A DNA stretch of 64,000 nucleotides from Psychroflexus salarius (GTDB lineage Bacteria; Bacteroidota; Bacteroidia; Flavobacteriales; Flavobacteriaceae). This document shows positions 45,815 through 54,891 of the stretch, piece by piece. The DNA lies in the NCBI RefSeq assembly GCF_900129035.1, contig NZ_FQTW01000001.1, positions 124,001 to 188,000 of the forward strand. Direction: 5' to 3'. Each line of letters opens with the position of its first letter. Within the stretch, counting starts at the first letter, position 1. The notes under the pieces were generated by a model. That model had not been told where the DNA came from and searched no databases. It saw only the letters and a list, made by a program, of their open reading frames with translations. Made by a program: the position numbers and the translations under genes.

Positions 45815-45821
45815 CATATAT

Positions 45822-47372
45822 ATGACGAAGCTAAAAGTTTTATGGGTAGATGATGAAATTGATTTACTCAAACCACATATTATTTTTCTTGAACAAAAAA
45901 ACTATGAAGTTAGCACTTGTCAAAGTGGTGCTGAAGCAATTGAATTATTAGGTAATGAGAATTTTGATATTGTTTTTTTAGATGAAAATATGCCAGGATT
46001 AACAGGTTTAGAGACACTAGCTGAAATTAAAGCCATTAGAGACCAACTTCCTGTTGTTATGATTACAAAAAGTGAAGAAGAATATATTATGGAGGAAGCG
46101 ATTGGCTCAAAAATTACAGATTACCTGATTAAACCAGTTAATCCCAATCAAATTCTGCTAAGCTTAAAGAAAAATTTAGACCACTCTCGCCTCGTTACTG
46201 AAAAAACAACCTCGAACTATCAACAAGAGTTTCGTAAAATAGCGATGGATCTTATGCAAACCAACACATATCAGGATTGGGTAAATTTATACTTAAAGCT
46301 TATTTATTGGGAGCTAGAGCTTGAAAATATTGATGATGTTGGCATGAATGAGATTTTAGAATCTCAAAAAAATGAAGCTAATATTGAGTTTGGGAAATTT
46401 ATAGAACGTCATTACGCCAATTGGTTTAACAAGAATTCTGAAGCACCAGAATTATCACACACTTTATTTAAAAATAAAATTGCCCCAGAATTAAGTAAAG
46501 AACAACCTACCTTATTAGTGGTGATAGATAACTTAAGGTACGATCAGTTTAAAGCATTTGAAACAACCTTAAACGCTTATTATAAAAAAAGCCTTGAAGA
46601 AGCCTTTTACAGTATCTTACCAACCGCAACTCAATATGCCAGAAACGCTATTTTTTCTGGTTTGATGCCAGCAGATATGGAAAAGATTTACCCTGAATAC
46701 TGGAAAAACGATACTGATGAAGGTGGAAAAAATTTACACGAAGCCGATTTTTTACAAACTCAATTAGCGCGTTTAGGGCTAGATTATAAATATTCCTATC
46801 ACAAAATAACCAATGTTAACTCAGGCCGTAAACTAGCAGACAATTTTAAGCAAGAGAAATCTAATGATTTATGTGTGGTTGTTTACAATTTTGTAGATAT
46901 GTTATCACACTCAAAAACAGAGCTTGAAGTGATAAAGGAACTAGCTTCTAACGACAAGTCTTACAGATCCTTAACACAAAGCTGGTTTAAAAATTCGCCA
47001 TTATTGCAAATCATACAACAGGCCAAAAACATGGACTTTAAATTGATTATCACAACTGATCATGGAACCATTAATGTAAAAAACCCTTCAAAAGTTATTG
47101 GTGATAAAAACACAAGTCTCAATTTACGCTATAAAACAGGAAAAAGCCTTACCTACAATTCTAAAGATGTGATAGCTGTTAAAAACCCTAAAGACTTTCA
47201 TCTACCAAGCATCAATATGTCAAGTTCTTACATTTTTGCTAAAAGTAACTATTTCTTAGCTTATCCTAATAACTATAACTATTACGCTAATTATTTTAAA
47301 CAAACCTACCAACATGGAGGTGTTTCTTTAGAAGAAATGATTATTCCTTTTGCTGTATTTAATCCTAAATAA
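45822..47372 (+). CDS. porX: PorX: response regulator with PglZ domain, T9SS regulator
   Basis: 516 aa from the ATG at 45822 (MTKLKVLWVDDEIDLL); an in-frame extension to 45777 is not homologous. The receiver domain (1 to about 125) has acidic residues D10/D11 and the phosphorylation site D54 in FLDENMPG. The rest is a PglZ alkaline-phosphatase-superfamily domain (VVIDNLRYDQFKAFE, IITTDHGT). PorX of Porphyromonas acts with the sensor PorY and a sigma factor to control type IX secretion genes. PorY is not in the window, but two T9SS cargo genes are, at 57-64 kb. Confidence 0.93.
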   Translation: MTKLKVLWVDDEIDLLKPHIIFLEQKNYEVSTCQSGAEAIELLGNENFDIVFLDENMPGLTGLETLAEIKAIRDQLPVVMITKSEEEYIMEEAIGSKITDYLIKPVNPNQILLSLKKNLDHSRLVTEKTTSNYQQEFRKIAMDLMQTNTYQDWVNLYLKLIYWELELENIDDVGMNEILESQKNEANIEFGKFIERHYANWFNKNSEAPELSHTLFKNKIAPELSKEQPTLLVVIDNLRYDQFKAFETTLNAYYKKSLEEAFYSILPTATQYARNAIFSGLMPADMEKIYPEYWKNDTDEGGKNLHEADFLQTQLARLGLDYKYSYHKITNVNSGRKLADNFKQEKSNDLCVVVYNFVDMLSHSKTELEVIKELASNDKSYRSLTQSWFKNSPLLQIIQQAKNMDFKLIITTDHGTINVKNPSKVIGDKNTSLNLRYKTGKSLTYNSKDVIAVKNPKDFHLPSINMSSSYIFAKSNYFLAYPNNYNYYANYFKQTYQHGGVSLEEMIIPFAVFNPK

Positions 47373-47779
47373 TGAAGATTACCAATTATAATTTAGATGA
47401 TTTAAACCAAATTGCAACAAAAATTATAGCAAAATCATCACACAAAATCATCAGCTTTCAAGGCGACTTAGGCGCTGGAAAAACAACTTTAATTAAAAAT
47501 TTAGTCAAAACACTTGGCAGTAAAGATCATGTTTCAAGCCCTAGTTTTTCATTAGTAAACGAATATCAAACCGAGAATGTAAAAATTTTTCATTTCGACT
47601 TTTACAGAATCAACTCAATTGAAGAAGTTTATGACATCGGTTTCGAAGATTATCTTAATCAAGAGGCTTGGATTTTTATTGAATGGCCAGAAAAAATTGA
47701 ACAAATAATTGATTTTGAACATCATAAAATAAAAATTCAGTTTAATGAATTACTTCAACGTGAATTAACATTTATGTAG
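47372..47779 (+). CDS. tsaE: tRNA threonylcarbamoyladenosine biosynthesis ATPase
   Basis: 135 aa P-loop ATPase needed for t6A37 modification of ANN-decoding tRNAs, acting with TsaB and TsaD. Walker A is GDLGAGKTT (31-39). The segment VSSPSFSLVNEY and the aromatic HFDFYRI motif are typical. Its start overlaps the porX stop by 1 nt (TAATG). Confidence 0.94.
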   Translation: MKITNYNLDDLNQIATKIIAKSSHKIISFQGDLGAGKTTLIKNLVKTLGSKDHVSSPSFSLVNEYQTENVKIFHFDFYRINSIEEVYDIGFEDYLNQEAWIFIEWPEKIEQIIDFEHHKIKIQFNELLQRELTFM

Positions 47780-47808
47780 TCCAAGATTTAAAATTAGTGA
47801 ATTTCAAT

Positions 47809-47816
47809 TATATTTG
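47809..47816 (+). promoter_or_regulatory. ald promoter -7 element
   Basis: TATATTTG (TAnnTTTG), with a TTTA in place of TTTG 18 bp upstream (47787-47790). It ends 5 nt before the ald ATG, so transcription should begin at or next to the start codon. Confidence 0.55.
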
Positions 47817-47821
47817 AAATT

Positions 47822-49021
47822 ATGAATCAACCTACATCACCGTTTTCAGTTTCTGAATTACTTCCGCAAGAAGAAATGCTTGAAATTAAAAAAGCTAAAG
47901 GTCAGTTATTTATTGGTTTACCTAAAGAAATCAGCTATCAAGAAAAGCGGGTTTGCCTAACGCCAGATGCCGTCAACGCATTAACAGCAAACGGTCACCG
48001 CGTACTCATTGAAAAAAAAGCGGGTGAACACGCGAATTTTAGCGATCGTGATTATACAGAAGCTGGTGGCGAAGTAACAAATGACCGGAATAAAATCTTT
48101 TCTTGCCCTATTATTTTGAAAGTAGCACCTTTAACGCATGATGAAGTTGATTTAATTCATCCACAATCTATTTTAATTTCTGCTTTACAACTTAAAACAC
48201 GCCAAAAATCTTATTTTCAAAAATTAGCTGAAAAACGCGTGACGGCTTTAGCGTTTGAGTTTATTAAGGATGAATTTGATAATTATCCGATTGTTAAAGC
48301 ATTAAGCGAAATTGCTGGTACATCTTCAGTACTAATCGCCGCTGAATTATTGTCTAATGTTTTTGATGGCAACGGGCTAATGTTTGGAAATGTCAGTGGT
48401 GTTCCACCTATTGAAGTAGTTGTGATTGGCGCTGGTACTGTTGGTGAATACGCCACTAAATCAGCCGTTGGCTTAGGCGCTAATGTCAAAGTATTTGACA
48501 GTTCACTGACGCGCCTGCGTGACCTTAAAAGTTTAGTTGGTCATAATTTATTCACCTCAACCATACAACCAAAAACATTGGTTAAAGCTTTAAAACGTGC
48601 CGACGTTGTCATTGGTGCCGTTCGTGGTAAAAACCGATCGCCTATTTTGGTAACTGAAGCGATGGTTAAACAAATGAAAACTGGGGCTGTGATGATTGAT
48701 GTAAGTATTGATATGGGTGGTTGTATTGAAACTTCAGAGGTAACAAGCCATTCTAAGCCAACAATTATTAAACACGATGTTTTGCATTATGGTGTACCAA
48801 ATATACCTTCACGCTACGCCCGTACATCATCTTTAACGCTAAGTAATATTTTTACACCTTATTTACTTCATATTGCTGAAGAAGGCGGCTTAGAAAATAC
48901 AATTCGGTATGAAAAAGGCTTGAGAAATGGTTTATATTTGTACCACGGGATTTTATCAAATAAATCAGTTGCCGATTGGTTTGACTTAGATTATAAAGAT
49001 CCTAATTTATTAATTTTTTAA
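47822..49021 (+). CDS. ald: Alanine dehydrogenase
   Basis: 399 aa, about 30 residues longer than the common 370-aa form because of an N-terminal extension. It interconverts L-alanine and pyruvate with NAD. Substrate residues are in GLPKEISYQEKRVCLTPDAV. The NAD motif is VVVIGAGTVGEYATKSAVGLGA. The MIDVSIDMGGCIETSE motif near residue 300 is conserved. The promoter lies directly at the start codon. Confidence 0.92.
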   Translation: MNQPTSPFSVSELLPQEEMLEIKKAKGQLFIGLPKEISYQEKRVCLTPDAVNALTANGHRVLIEKKAGEHANFSDRDYTEAGGEVTNDRNKIFSCPIILKVAPLTHDEVDLIHPQSILISALQLKTRQKSYFQKLAEKRVTALAFEFIKDEFDNYPIVKALSEIAGTSSVLIAAELLSNVFDGNGLMFGNVSGVPPIEVVVIGAGTVGEYATKSAVGLGANVKVFDSSLTRLRDLKSLVGHNLFTSTIQPKTLVKALKRADVVIGAVRGKNRSPILVTEAMVKQMKTGAVMIDVSIDMGGCIETSEVTSHSKPTIIKHDVLHYGVPNIPSRYARTSSLTLSNIFTPYLLHIAEEGGLENTIRYEKGLRNGLYLYHGILSNKSVADWFDLDYKDPNLLIF

Positions 49022-49074
49022 TTGAAGCTTTACAGGTTATAGTTTTCACTTTTATTGACATTTAAACTTTTAGA

Positions 49075-49452
49075 ATGAAATTTGTTCATCGTTTAGGCTA
49101 CTATTTAGGCGGATTTATTATTGGTCTTATTATTTTAATGTTTTTTTTAAATGGGAAAAAAGCATCTTGCGCTTATGGATTAGACGCTCGGGTGAAAAAA
49201 AATATAGGATTAAAAAAAACGCAATATACCGCAACAGCACTAACTGAATTTAATACCTTAAAAATTGATACCGCAAGTTTTAAAACATTACTTCAAAAGG
49301 CTGATGTAAACTTTAGTGCTAGCCAAACCAAACTTGACTCCTGTAAGATTTATGCACTAGAAACTTCAACTGAAACACAAAATTTAAAACTTAAAGTTCA
49401 AAATTGCGACTCTATTGCGCATGTATTATCAATTAAATCAGTCCAAGATTAA
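49075..49452 (+). CDS. Small single-pass membrane protein, DUF4258-like
   Basis: 125 aa. One N-terminal membrane helix (about 9-25, YYLGGFIIGLIILMFF) is followed by a soluble domain with two Cys (ASCAYG, KLDSCKIY, VQNCDS gives a third). I recall similar proteins annotated DUF4258 next to ald in Flavobacteriaceae; the family name is uncertain. It is transcribed in the same direction 53 bp after ald. Confidence 0.55.
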   Translation: MKFVHRLGYYLGGFIIGLIILMFFLNGKKASCAYGLDARVKKNIGLKKTQYTATALTEFNTLKIDTASFKTLLQKADVNFSASQTKLDSCKIYALETSTETQNLKLKVQNCDSIAHVLSIKSVQD

Positions 49453-49526
49453 ATAAATTCACCTTAAAATGTTAAAGTTTAAGAACTGATTTATATAAAA
49501 TTCATATATTGGTTCAAATTCAATTT

Positions 49527-50954
49527 ATGAGATTTTTACTTATTGTATTTTTTGTAAGCTTTATTAGCTGTAAGAATTCATCAACAGACTCAAATAATAA
49601 AGATTCTAAGCAACAAATCATAGCTCAAAAAAGCCTTGAGGAGATTAAAAAAGATGGCAAATTAAAAGCCATAACCACCTATAGTGGCACGACCTATTTT
49701 TTGTATAAAGGTAAACCAATGGGTTTTGAATATGAACTTTTAGAAAGACTCGCAAAACACCTTGAACTTGAACTTGAAATGGTTATTGCTAAAGACGAAG
49801 ATAGTTTAATAGATATGCTAAATGAGGGTAAAGGCGATTTGATTGCTTATGGTTACACCATTACTGAAGACCGTAAAAAGAAAGTGTCTTTTACCAAACC
49901 TTTGTACACATCTCATCAAGTGTTAATCCAACGAAAGCCTGATTATTGGCGGCAAATGAAAATTCATGAGATTAATGAATATTTAGTTAAAGACCCCATT
50001 GAATTACTTGGCGATTCAGTTTCAGTAAAACTCAATTCTTCTTATGCCAAACGTATTAAAAACTTATCTGATGAACTTGGTGGCCAAATTTATATTGATC
50101 CTATACCTGGCGAAACATCGACCGATAGTATTATTAAAATGCTAGTTGATAAAAAAATTGATTATACCATAGCTGACCAAAACATTGCGTTTATCAATGC
50201 GTCTTATTATCCTATTTTAGACATTAGCACCAAAGTTAGCTTTGCACAACGTATAGCTTGGGCAACACGAACTAACAATCCTGAACTATTAGCAGAAATC
50301 AATAATTGGATTACCAACATTAAAAAAACAGTTGATTATCATGTAATTTATAATAAATACTATAAAAATAAACGCTTATACAAAAGACGGGTTGTTAGTG
50401 ACTTTTATAGCTTAAATGAAGGCAAAATAAGCCCTTATGACGATTTGATTAAAACCGAAGCTAAAAAATTAGGAATAGACTGGCGACTATTAACTTCTTT
50501 AATGTATCAAGAATCGCGATTTAAACCTAATGAAGAGTCTTGGGTCGGTGCACAAGGTTTAATGCAATTAATGCCAGCAACTGGACGTGAATTAGGCGTA
50601 AAACAACCCTTTAACCCAAAAGATAATATTCAAGGTGGCACAAAATATCTTGCACAACTACTTAAAGAATTTGAAGATGTTCCCGACAGTTTACAACGCC
50701 TAAAATTTGCTTTAGCATCTTATAATTCTGGTTTATATCACGTTAAAGATGCCCAACGCTTAGCAGAAATGGAAAACCAAAACCCTAATATATGGGACCA
50801 AAACGTTGAAGAAAGTATGCTGAAATTAAGCTCGCCAAAATATTATAACAAAAAAGGTATTAAATATGGTTATGTTCGTGGTCGAGAGCCTTACAACTAC
50901 GTTAAAGAAATTATGGCTAGGTATGAGCACTATAAACGATTTATAGAACAATAA
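49527..50954 (+). CDS. mltF: MltF-like membrane-bound lytic murein transglycosylase
   Basis: 475 aa from the ATG at 49527. Lipoprotein signal VFFVSFISC (Cys17). An N-terminal periplasmic solute-binding-protein domain (about 45-285, KAITTYSGTTYFLYKGKPMGFEYE) is joined to a C-terminal SLT domain (about 310-475). The catalytic Glu is in SLMYQESRFKPNEESWVGAQG, followed by LMQLMPATGRELGV. MltF cleaves peptidoglycan glycan strands from the inner face of the outer membrane. Confidence 0.9.
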   Translation: MRFLLIVFFVSFISCKNSSTDSNNKDSKQQIIAQKSLEEIKKDGKLKAITTYSGTTYFLYKGKPMGFEYELLERLAKHLELELEMVIAKDEDSLIDMLNEGKGDLIAYGYTITEDRKKKVSFTKPLYTSHQVLIQRKPDYWRQMKIHEINEYLVKDPIELLGDSVSVKLNSSYAKRIKNLSDELGGQIYIDPIPGETSTDSIIKMLVDKKIDYTIADQNIAFINASYYPILDISTKVSFAQRIAWATRTNNPELLAEINNWITNIKKTVDYHVIYNKYYKNKRLYKRRVVSDFYSLNEGKISPYDDLIKTEAKKLGIDWRLLTSLMYQESRFKPNEESWVGAQGLMQLMPATGRELGVKQPFNPKDNIQGGTKYLAQLLKEFEDVPDSLQRLKFALASYNSGLYHVKDAQRLAEMENQNPNIWDQNVEESMLKLSSPKYYNKKGIKYGYVRGREPYNYVKEIMARYEHYKRFIEQ

Positions 50955-50955
50955 T

Positions 50956-51414
50956 ATGGCAATTCCTCAAGTAAATATTCCGGCACCTGACCAAATTAAA
51001 TTAAAAGTTGAGCGTTATTTAAGACAGTATAATAAACTTTTAAAATTACTTCAAGACAAACCGCTTAAAACAGAAACGATAGATTTTATCACTAATCAGG
51101 TAAAATCAATTGAATCACTCAACCTTCAATTAAAAACTTCTAGTCGAAAAATTAAAAAATCTAAGCAGCAACTCCTTAGCTATCTTCAAAAAAATGAAGG
51201 TATTTACCCTAAAAATCATTTTATGACTTTATACATGGCAGTTGGTATGACAGCCATCGGCTTACCTGCTGGCATTTTATTAAGTTTTTTGATAGATAAT
51301 ACAGCTTTTATAGGTGTCGGGCTACCAATTGGTTTATCTATAGGATTAGCACTTGGTCACCAAAAAGACCTACAAATTAAAACCAAAGGAAAACAAATTA
51401 ACTACGCAGTTTAA
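50956..51414 (+). CDS. Conserved hypothetical membrane protein
   Basis: 152 aa. N-terminal half (1-85) is basic and coiled-coil-like (KLKVERYLRQYNKLLKLLQ). Two glycine-rich membrane helices follow at about 90-110 and 115-135 (VGMTAIGLPAGILLSFL, IGVGLPIGLSIGLALG). It starts 1 bp after mltF and its stop overlaps the convergent TrmH gene by 17 nt. I do not recognise the family. Confidence 0.55.
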   Translation: MAIPQVNIPAPDQIKLKVERYLRQYNKLLKLLQDKPLKTETIDFITNQVKSIESLNLQLKTSSRKIKKSKQQLLSYLQKNEGIYPKNHFMTLYMAVGMTAIGLPAGILLSFLIDNTAFIGVGLPIGLSIGLALGHQKDLQIKTKGKQINYAV

Positions 51415-51928
51415 GCTTTTGAAATATATCCCATAAACAAACGCCAACACTTACCGAGATATTTAAAGAGTGTTTGGTACCAAATTGAGGGATTTCAATT
51501 ACATCATCACAAGCATTAATCACTTTCTGTTTTACACCTTTTACTTCGTTGCCAAAGATTAAAGCAACTGGCTCATCAATTTTTGGTTGAAATTTATTAA
51601 GCATTGTAGCATTTTCGGTTTGTTCAATAGCAATTTTGCGATGCTGTTTTAAATACTCTAATGCACTAATCGTTTCTTCAAAATAGCGCCAATTTACCGA
51701 ATCTGTTGCTCCTAATGCAGTTTTAGTAATATCCTTATGCGGTGGTTGTGCTGTAATGCCACATAAAATAATTTCTTCGACTAAAAAGGCATCGGCTGTT
51801 CTAAATACCGAACCAATGTTATTTAAACTTCTAATATTATCTAGAACAAGGGTTATAGGTGTTTTTTCAGCTGCTTTATAGCTACTTGGGGTTAAACGAA
51901 CAAGCTCACTATTTTTTAATTTCCTCAT
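51398..51928 (-). CDS. TrmH-family (SpoU) RNA 2'-O-methyltransferase
   Basis: 176 aa SPOUT methyltransferase core. Motif 1 is LVLDNIRSLNNIGSVFRTAD; motif 2 is VALIFGNEVKGVKQKVINACD; motif 3 is IEIPQFGTKHSLNISVSVGV, the knot-forming SAM-binding site. It has only the catalytic domain, without an added RNA-binding domain, so the target (tRNA or rRNA) cannot be assigned. Confidence 0.9.
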   Translation of the reverse strand: MRKLKNSELVRLTPSSYKAAEKTPITLVLDNIRSLNNIGSVFRTADAFLVEEIILCGITAQPPHKDITKTALGATDSVNWRYFEETISALEYLKQHRKIAIEQTENATMLNKFQPKIDEPVALIFGNEVKGVKQKVINACDDVIEIPQFGTKHSLNISVSVGVCLWDIFQKLKLRS

Positions 51929-52005
51929 GATTTAATTTTTAAAAGCCTGACACATTTATATTCATTTAATTTGAGATATCTTATTTTAGCAAAAAATACA
52001 TCAAA

Positions 52006-54612
52006 TTGGGCAAGGCTAAAACTAAAACAGCAAAAATAACACCTTTAATGAAGCAATATAATGCTATAAAGGAAAAATATCCTGATGCCTTATTATTGTT
52101 TAGAGTTGGTGATTTTTACGAAACTTTTGGCGAAGATGCTGTAAAAACGGCTCGCATTTTAAATATTGTCTTAACCAATCGTAATAATGGTAGTGAACGG
52201 ACAGAATTAGCGGGTTTTCCGCATCATTCACTCAACACTTACTTACCAAAACTAGTGCGTGCTGGTGAACGTGTAGCGATATGTGACCAACTTGAAAATC
52301 CAAGTCAAACTAAAAAAATTGTGAAGCGTGGCGTTACCGAATTAGTCACTCCTGGTGTTTCTTACAACGATGAAGTTTTACAAAGTAAATCTAATAACTT
52401 TTTAGCAGCGATTTATTGGAGCAAAAACAACTACGGGATTGCTTTTCTAGATGCTTCAACTGGTGATTTTTTTACAGCTGAAGGTCAAAAAAATTATATA
52501 GATAAACTCTTGCAGAATTTTGAACCAAGTGAAGTTTTAATTCCAAAGCAATTCAAATCTGACCACTTTAACTTGTTCGATTCTAACTTAAACTTTTTCT
52601 TTTTAGATGATTGGGTGTTTAACTTCGATTATGCGCATGAAAGCCTTAATGAACATTTTCAAACTAAAAGTTTAAAAGGCTTCGGAATTAACGATTTTAC
52701 AAATGGCATTATTGCAGCTTCTGCAGTGCTTCATTACCTGAATGAAACTAGAAATCAGCACAAAAAACACATTAGTTCTATTAAACGTCTCGTACAAGAT
52801 GAATATGTGTGGATGGATCACTTCACCATTAAAAATTTAGAATTATATCAAGGCAATGCTAGTAATGCCATAGGTTTGGTTGATGTCATAGACCATACCA
52901 TTTCTGCTATGGGCAGCCGTATGCTTAAACGCTGGTTAGCGCTACCGCTTAAAATAAAATCTGCTATAGAGCAGCGCCATGATATTGTTCAAACCCTTTT
53001 ACTTGACCCTAATATTCATGAAAAAATTATAAATCAACTTCAACAAATCAATGATTTAGAGCGTTTAATTTCAAAAGTTTCTACCAATAAAATTACACCT
53101 CGCGAAACCTTACAGTTAAAAACTTCATTAAATGCAGTTGCCGAAATCAAAAATTTTTTAAGTCAACACCCACAAAAAGAACTCAAAACCATTGGCGACA
53201 CCTTAAACCCATGTGATGAGCTTCGCGAAACCATTACAAACGCCATTCATGAAGATGCACCTGTCAATATATCAAAAGGTAACGCTATTGCTACAGGTTA
53301 TTCAGATGAATTAGACGAGTTGCGGCATTTGGCCAATTCTGGAAAATCTTACCTCGACCAAATGCTCAAGCGGGAAACTGAAGAAACAGGAATTTCAAGC
53401 TTGAAGATTGCCAGCAATAATGTATTTGGCTATTATATTGAAGTTAGAAACACGCACAAGGATAAAGTTCCGGAAACTTGGACACGAAAACAAACCTTAG
53501 TCAATAGTGAGCGTTATATCACTGAAGAGCTTAAGAATTATGAAGCAAAGATTTTAGGTGCTGAAGAGAAAATACAGTTCTTAGAGGTTGAGCTATTTAA
53601 TCAACTAGTTGAGTGGATTCAAAACTACATAAAAGTGGTTCAAGAAAATGCACGAATTATTGGTCAACTAGATTGTTTATGTGGCTTTGCACACTTAGCC
53701 AAAACAGACCATTATACAAAACCAGAGCTTAACGAATCTTATGACTTAGAAATTACCGAAGGCCGACATCCTGTGATAGAAAAACAACTTCCCGTTGGTG
53801 AACAGTATATTAGTAACTCGATTATACTCAATCAAGACCACCAACAAATAATTATGATTACAGGGCCAAACATGAGTGGTAAATCGGCTATTTTAAGACA
53901 AACGGCATTAATTGTATTACTCGCACAAATTGGTTGTTTTGTTCCAGCCAAAGCCGCTAGAATTGGTATTATAGATAAACTATTTACACGCGTTGGTGCC
54001 AGTGATAATATTTCACAAGGCGAATCTACATTTATGGTCGAGATGAATGAAACAGCGAGCATTCTTAATAACTTATCAGATAGAAGCCTTATTATATTAG
54101 ATGAAATTGGTCGTGGTACCAGTACTTATGATGGTATATCTATTGCTTGGGCAATCAGTGAATTTTTACATGAACACCCTGCAAAACCTAAAACCCTTTT
54201 TGCAACGCATTACCACGAACTCAATCGCATGGCTGATCGTTTTGAACGCATTAAAAACTTTAATGTTTCGGTTAAAGAATTAAAAGACCAAGTCTTGTTT
54301 TTGCGGAAGCTAGTTGAAGGTGGCAGTGCACACAGTTTTGGGGTACATGTGGCTAAAATGGCTGGCATGCCCCAATTTGTATTACAAAAAGCCAATACCG
54401 TTTTAAAGAAGTTAGAAGAATCGCGCACGTCTGAAGATATGGAACAACAGCTTAATAATTTTCAAGATGAAGAACAACTCAGCTTTTTTAAACTGGACGA
54501 TCCTTTATTAGAAGACATCAGAACTGAAATTGTTGACTTAGATATTGACACCTTAACCCCAGTTGAAGCCTTGATGAAATTGAATGAAATTAAACGTAAA
54601 ATTTCTAACTAA
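52006..54612 (+). CDS. mutS: DNA mismatch repair protein MutS
   Basis: 868 aa. Start codon TTG at 52006 (MGKAKTKTAKITPLMKQYN), chosen because homologues have this short basic lead before TPLMKQYN. The mismatch-reading Phe-x-Glu is F37-Y-E39 in VGDFYETFGED. Walker A is GPNMSGKSA (620-628), Walker B region SLIILDEIGRGTSTYDGIS. The C-terminal segment EEQLSFFKLDDPLLEDIR and the final helix are intact. It recognises mismatches as a dimer and recruits MutL. Confidence 0.97.
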   Translation: MGKAKTKTAKITPLMKQYNAIKEKYPDALLLFRVGDFYETFGEDAVKTARILNIVLTNRNNGSERTELAGFPHHSLNTYLPKLVRAGERVAICDQLENPSQTKKIVKRGVTELVTPGVSYNDEVLQSKSNNFLAAIYWSKNNYGIAFLDASTGDFFTAEGQKNYIDKLLQNFEPSEVLIPKQFKSDHFNLFDSNLNFFFLDDWVFNFDYAHESLNEHFQTKSLKGFGINDFTNGIIAASAVLHYLNETRNQHKKHISSIKRLVQDEYVWMDHFTIKNLELYQGNASNAIGLVDVIDHTISAMGSRMLKRWLALPLKIKSAIEQRHDIVQTLLLDPNIHEKIINQLQQINDLERLISKVSTNKITPRETLQLKTSLNAVAEIKNFLSQHPQKELKTIGDTLNPCDELRETITNAIHEDAPVNISKGNAIATGYSDELDELRHLANSGKSYLDQMLKRETEETGISSLKIASNNVFGYYIEVRNTHKDKVPETWTRKQTLVNSERYITEELKNYEAKILGAEEKIQFLEVELFNQLVEWIQNYIKVVQENARIIGQLDCLCGFAHLAKTDHYTKPELNESYDLEITEGRHPVIEKQLPVGEQYISNSIILNQDHQQIIMITGPNMSGKSAILRQTALIVLLAQIGCFVPAKAARIGIIDKLFTRVGASDNISQGESTFMVEMNETASILNNLSDRSLIILDEIGRGTSTYDGISIAWAISEFLHEHPAKPKTLFATHYHELNRMADRFERIKNFNVSVKELKDQVLFLRKLVEGGSAHSFGVHVAKMAGMPQFVLQKANTVLKKLEESRTSEDMEQQLNNFQDEEQLSFFKLDDPLLEDIRTEIVDLDIDTLTPVEALMKLNEIKRKISN

Positions 54613-54891
54613 TCAGATTTTTTATTAAGATAATTAAATTAAAGACTTCATTGAAGTTAATTATTGTAAATGATTTTTACTTTTCAACAACATAGTGCTC
54701 GTTACCTACTTAAACGAATTCAAATAAAACTTAATTACTTCATCTAAGTTGATGCTACACTTTTAGAAATTACCTTCCTAAATTTTGTATCAAAAACTTC
54801 AATATCAGATTTAATTTGTATTATTGAAATCGTTCATGAAGTCTATATATTAACTACATGATTAAAACCCGTATTTCATTAATAACAACCT
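54613..54891. other. Intergenic region mutS - sugar porter, no gene seen
   Basis: 279 bp, AT-rich. I see no reading frame, tRNA or consensus promoter. A small imperfect hairpin (ACTTC/GAAGT at about 54642-54656) has no T-run, so no terminator is claimed. Confidence 0.6.

Noticed and set aside
45777-45821. N-terminal extension of PorX starting at 45777
   Set aside because: The added residues (HQDFNYKKQRYIY) are not part of the receiver domain, and the standard start MTKLKVLWVDDE is at 45822.
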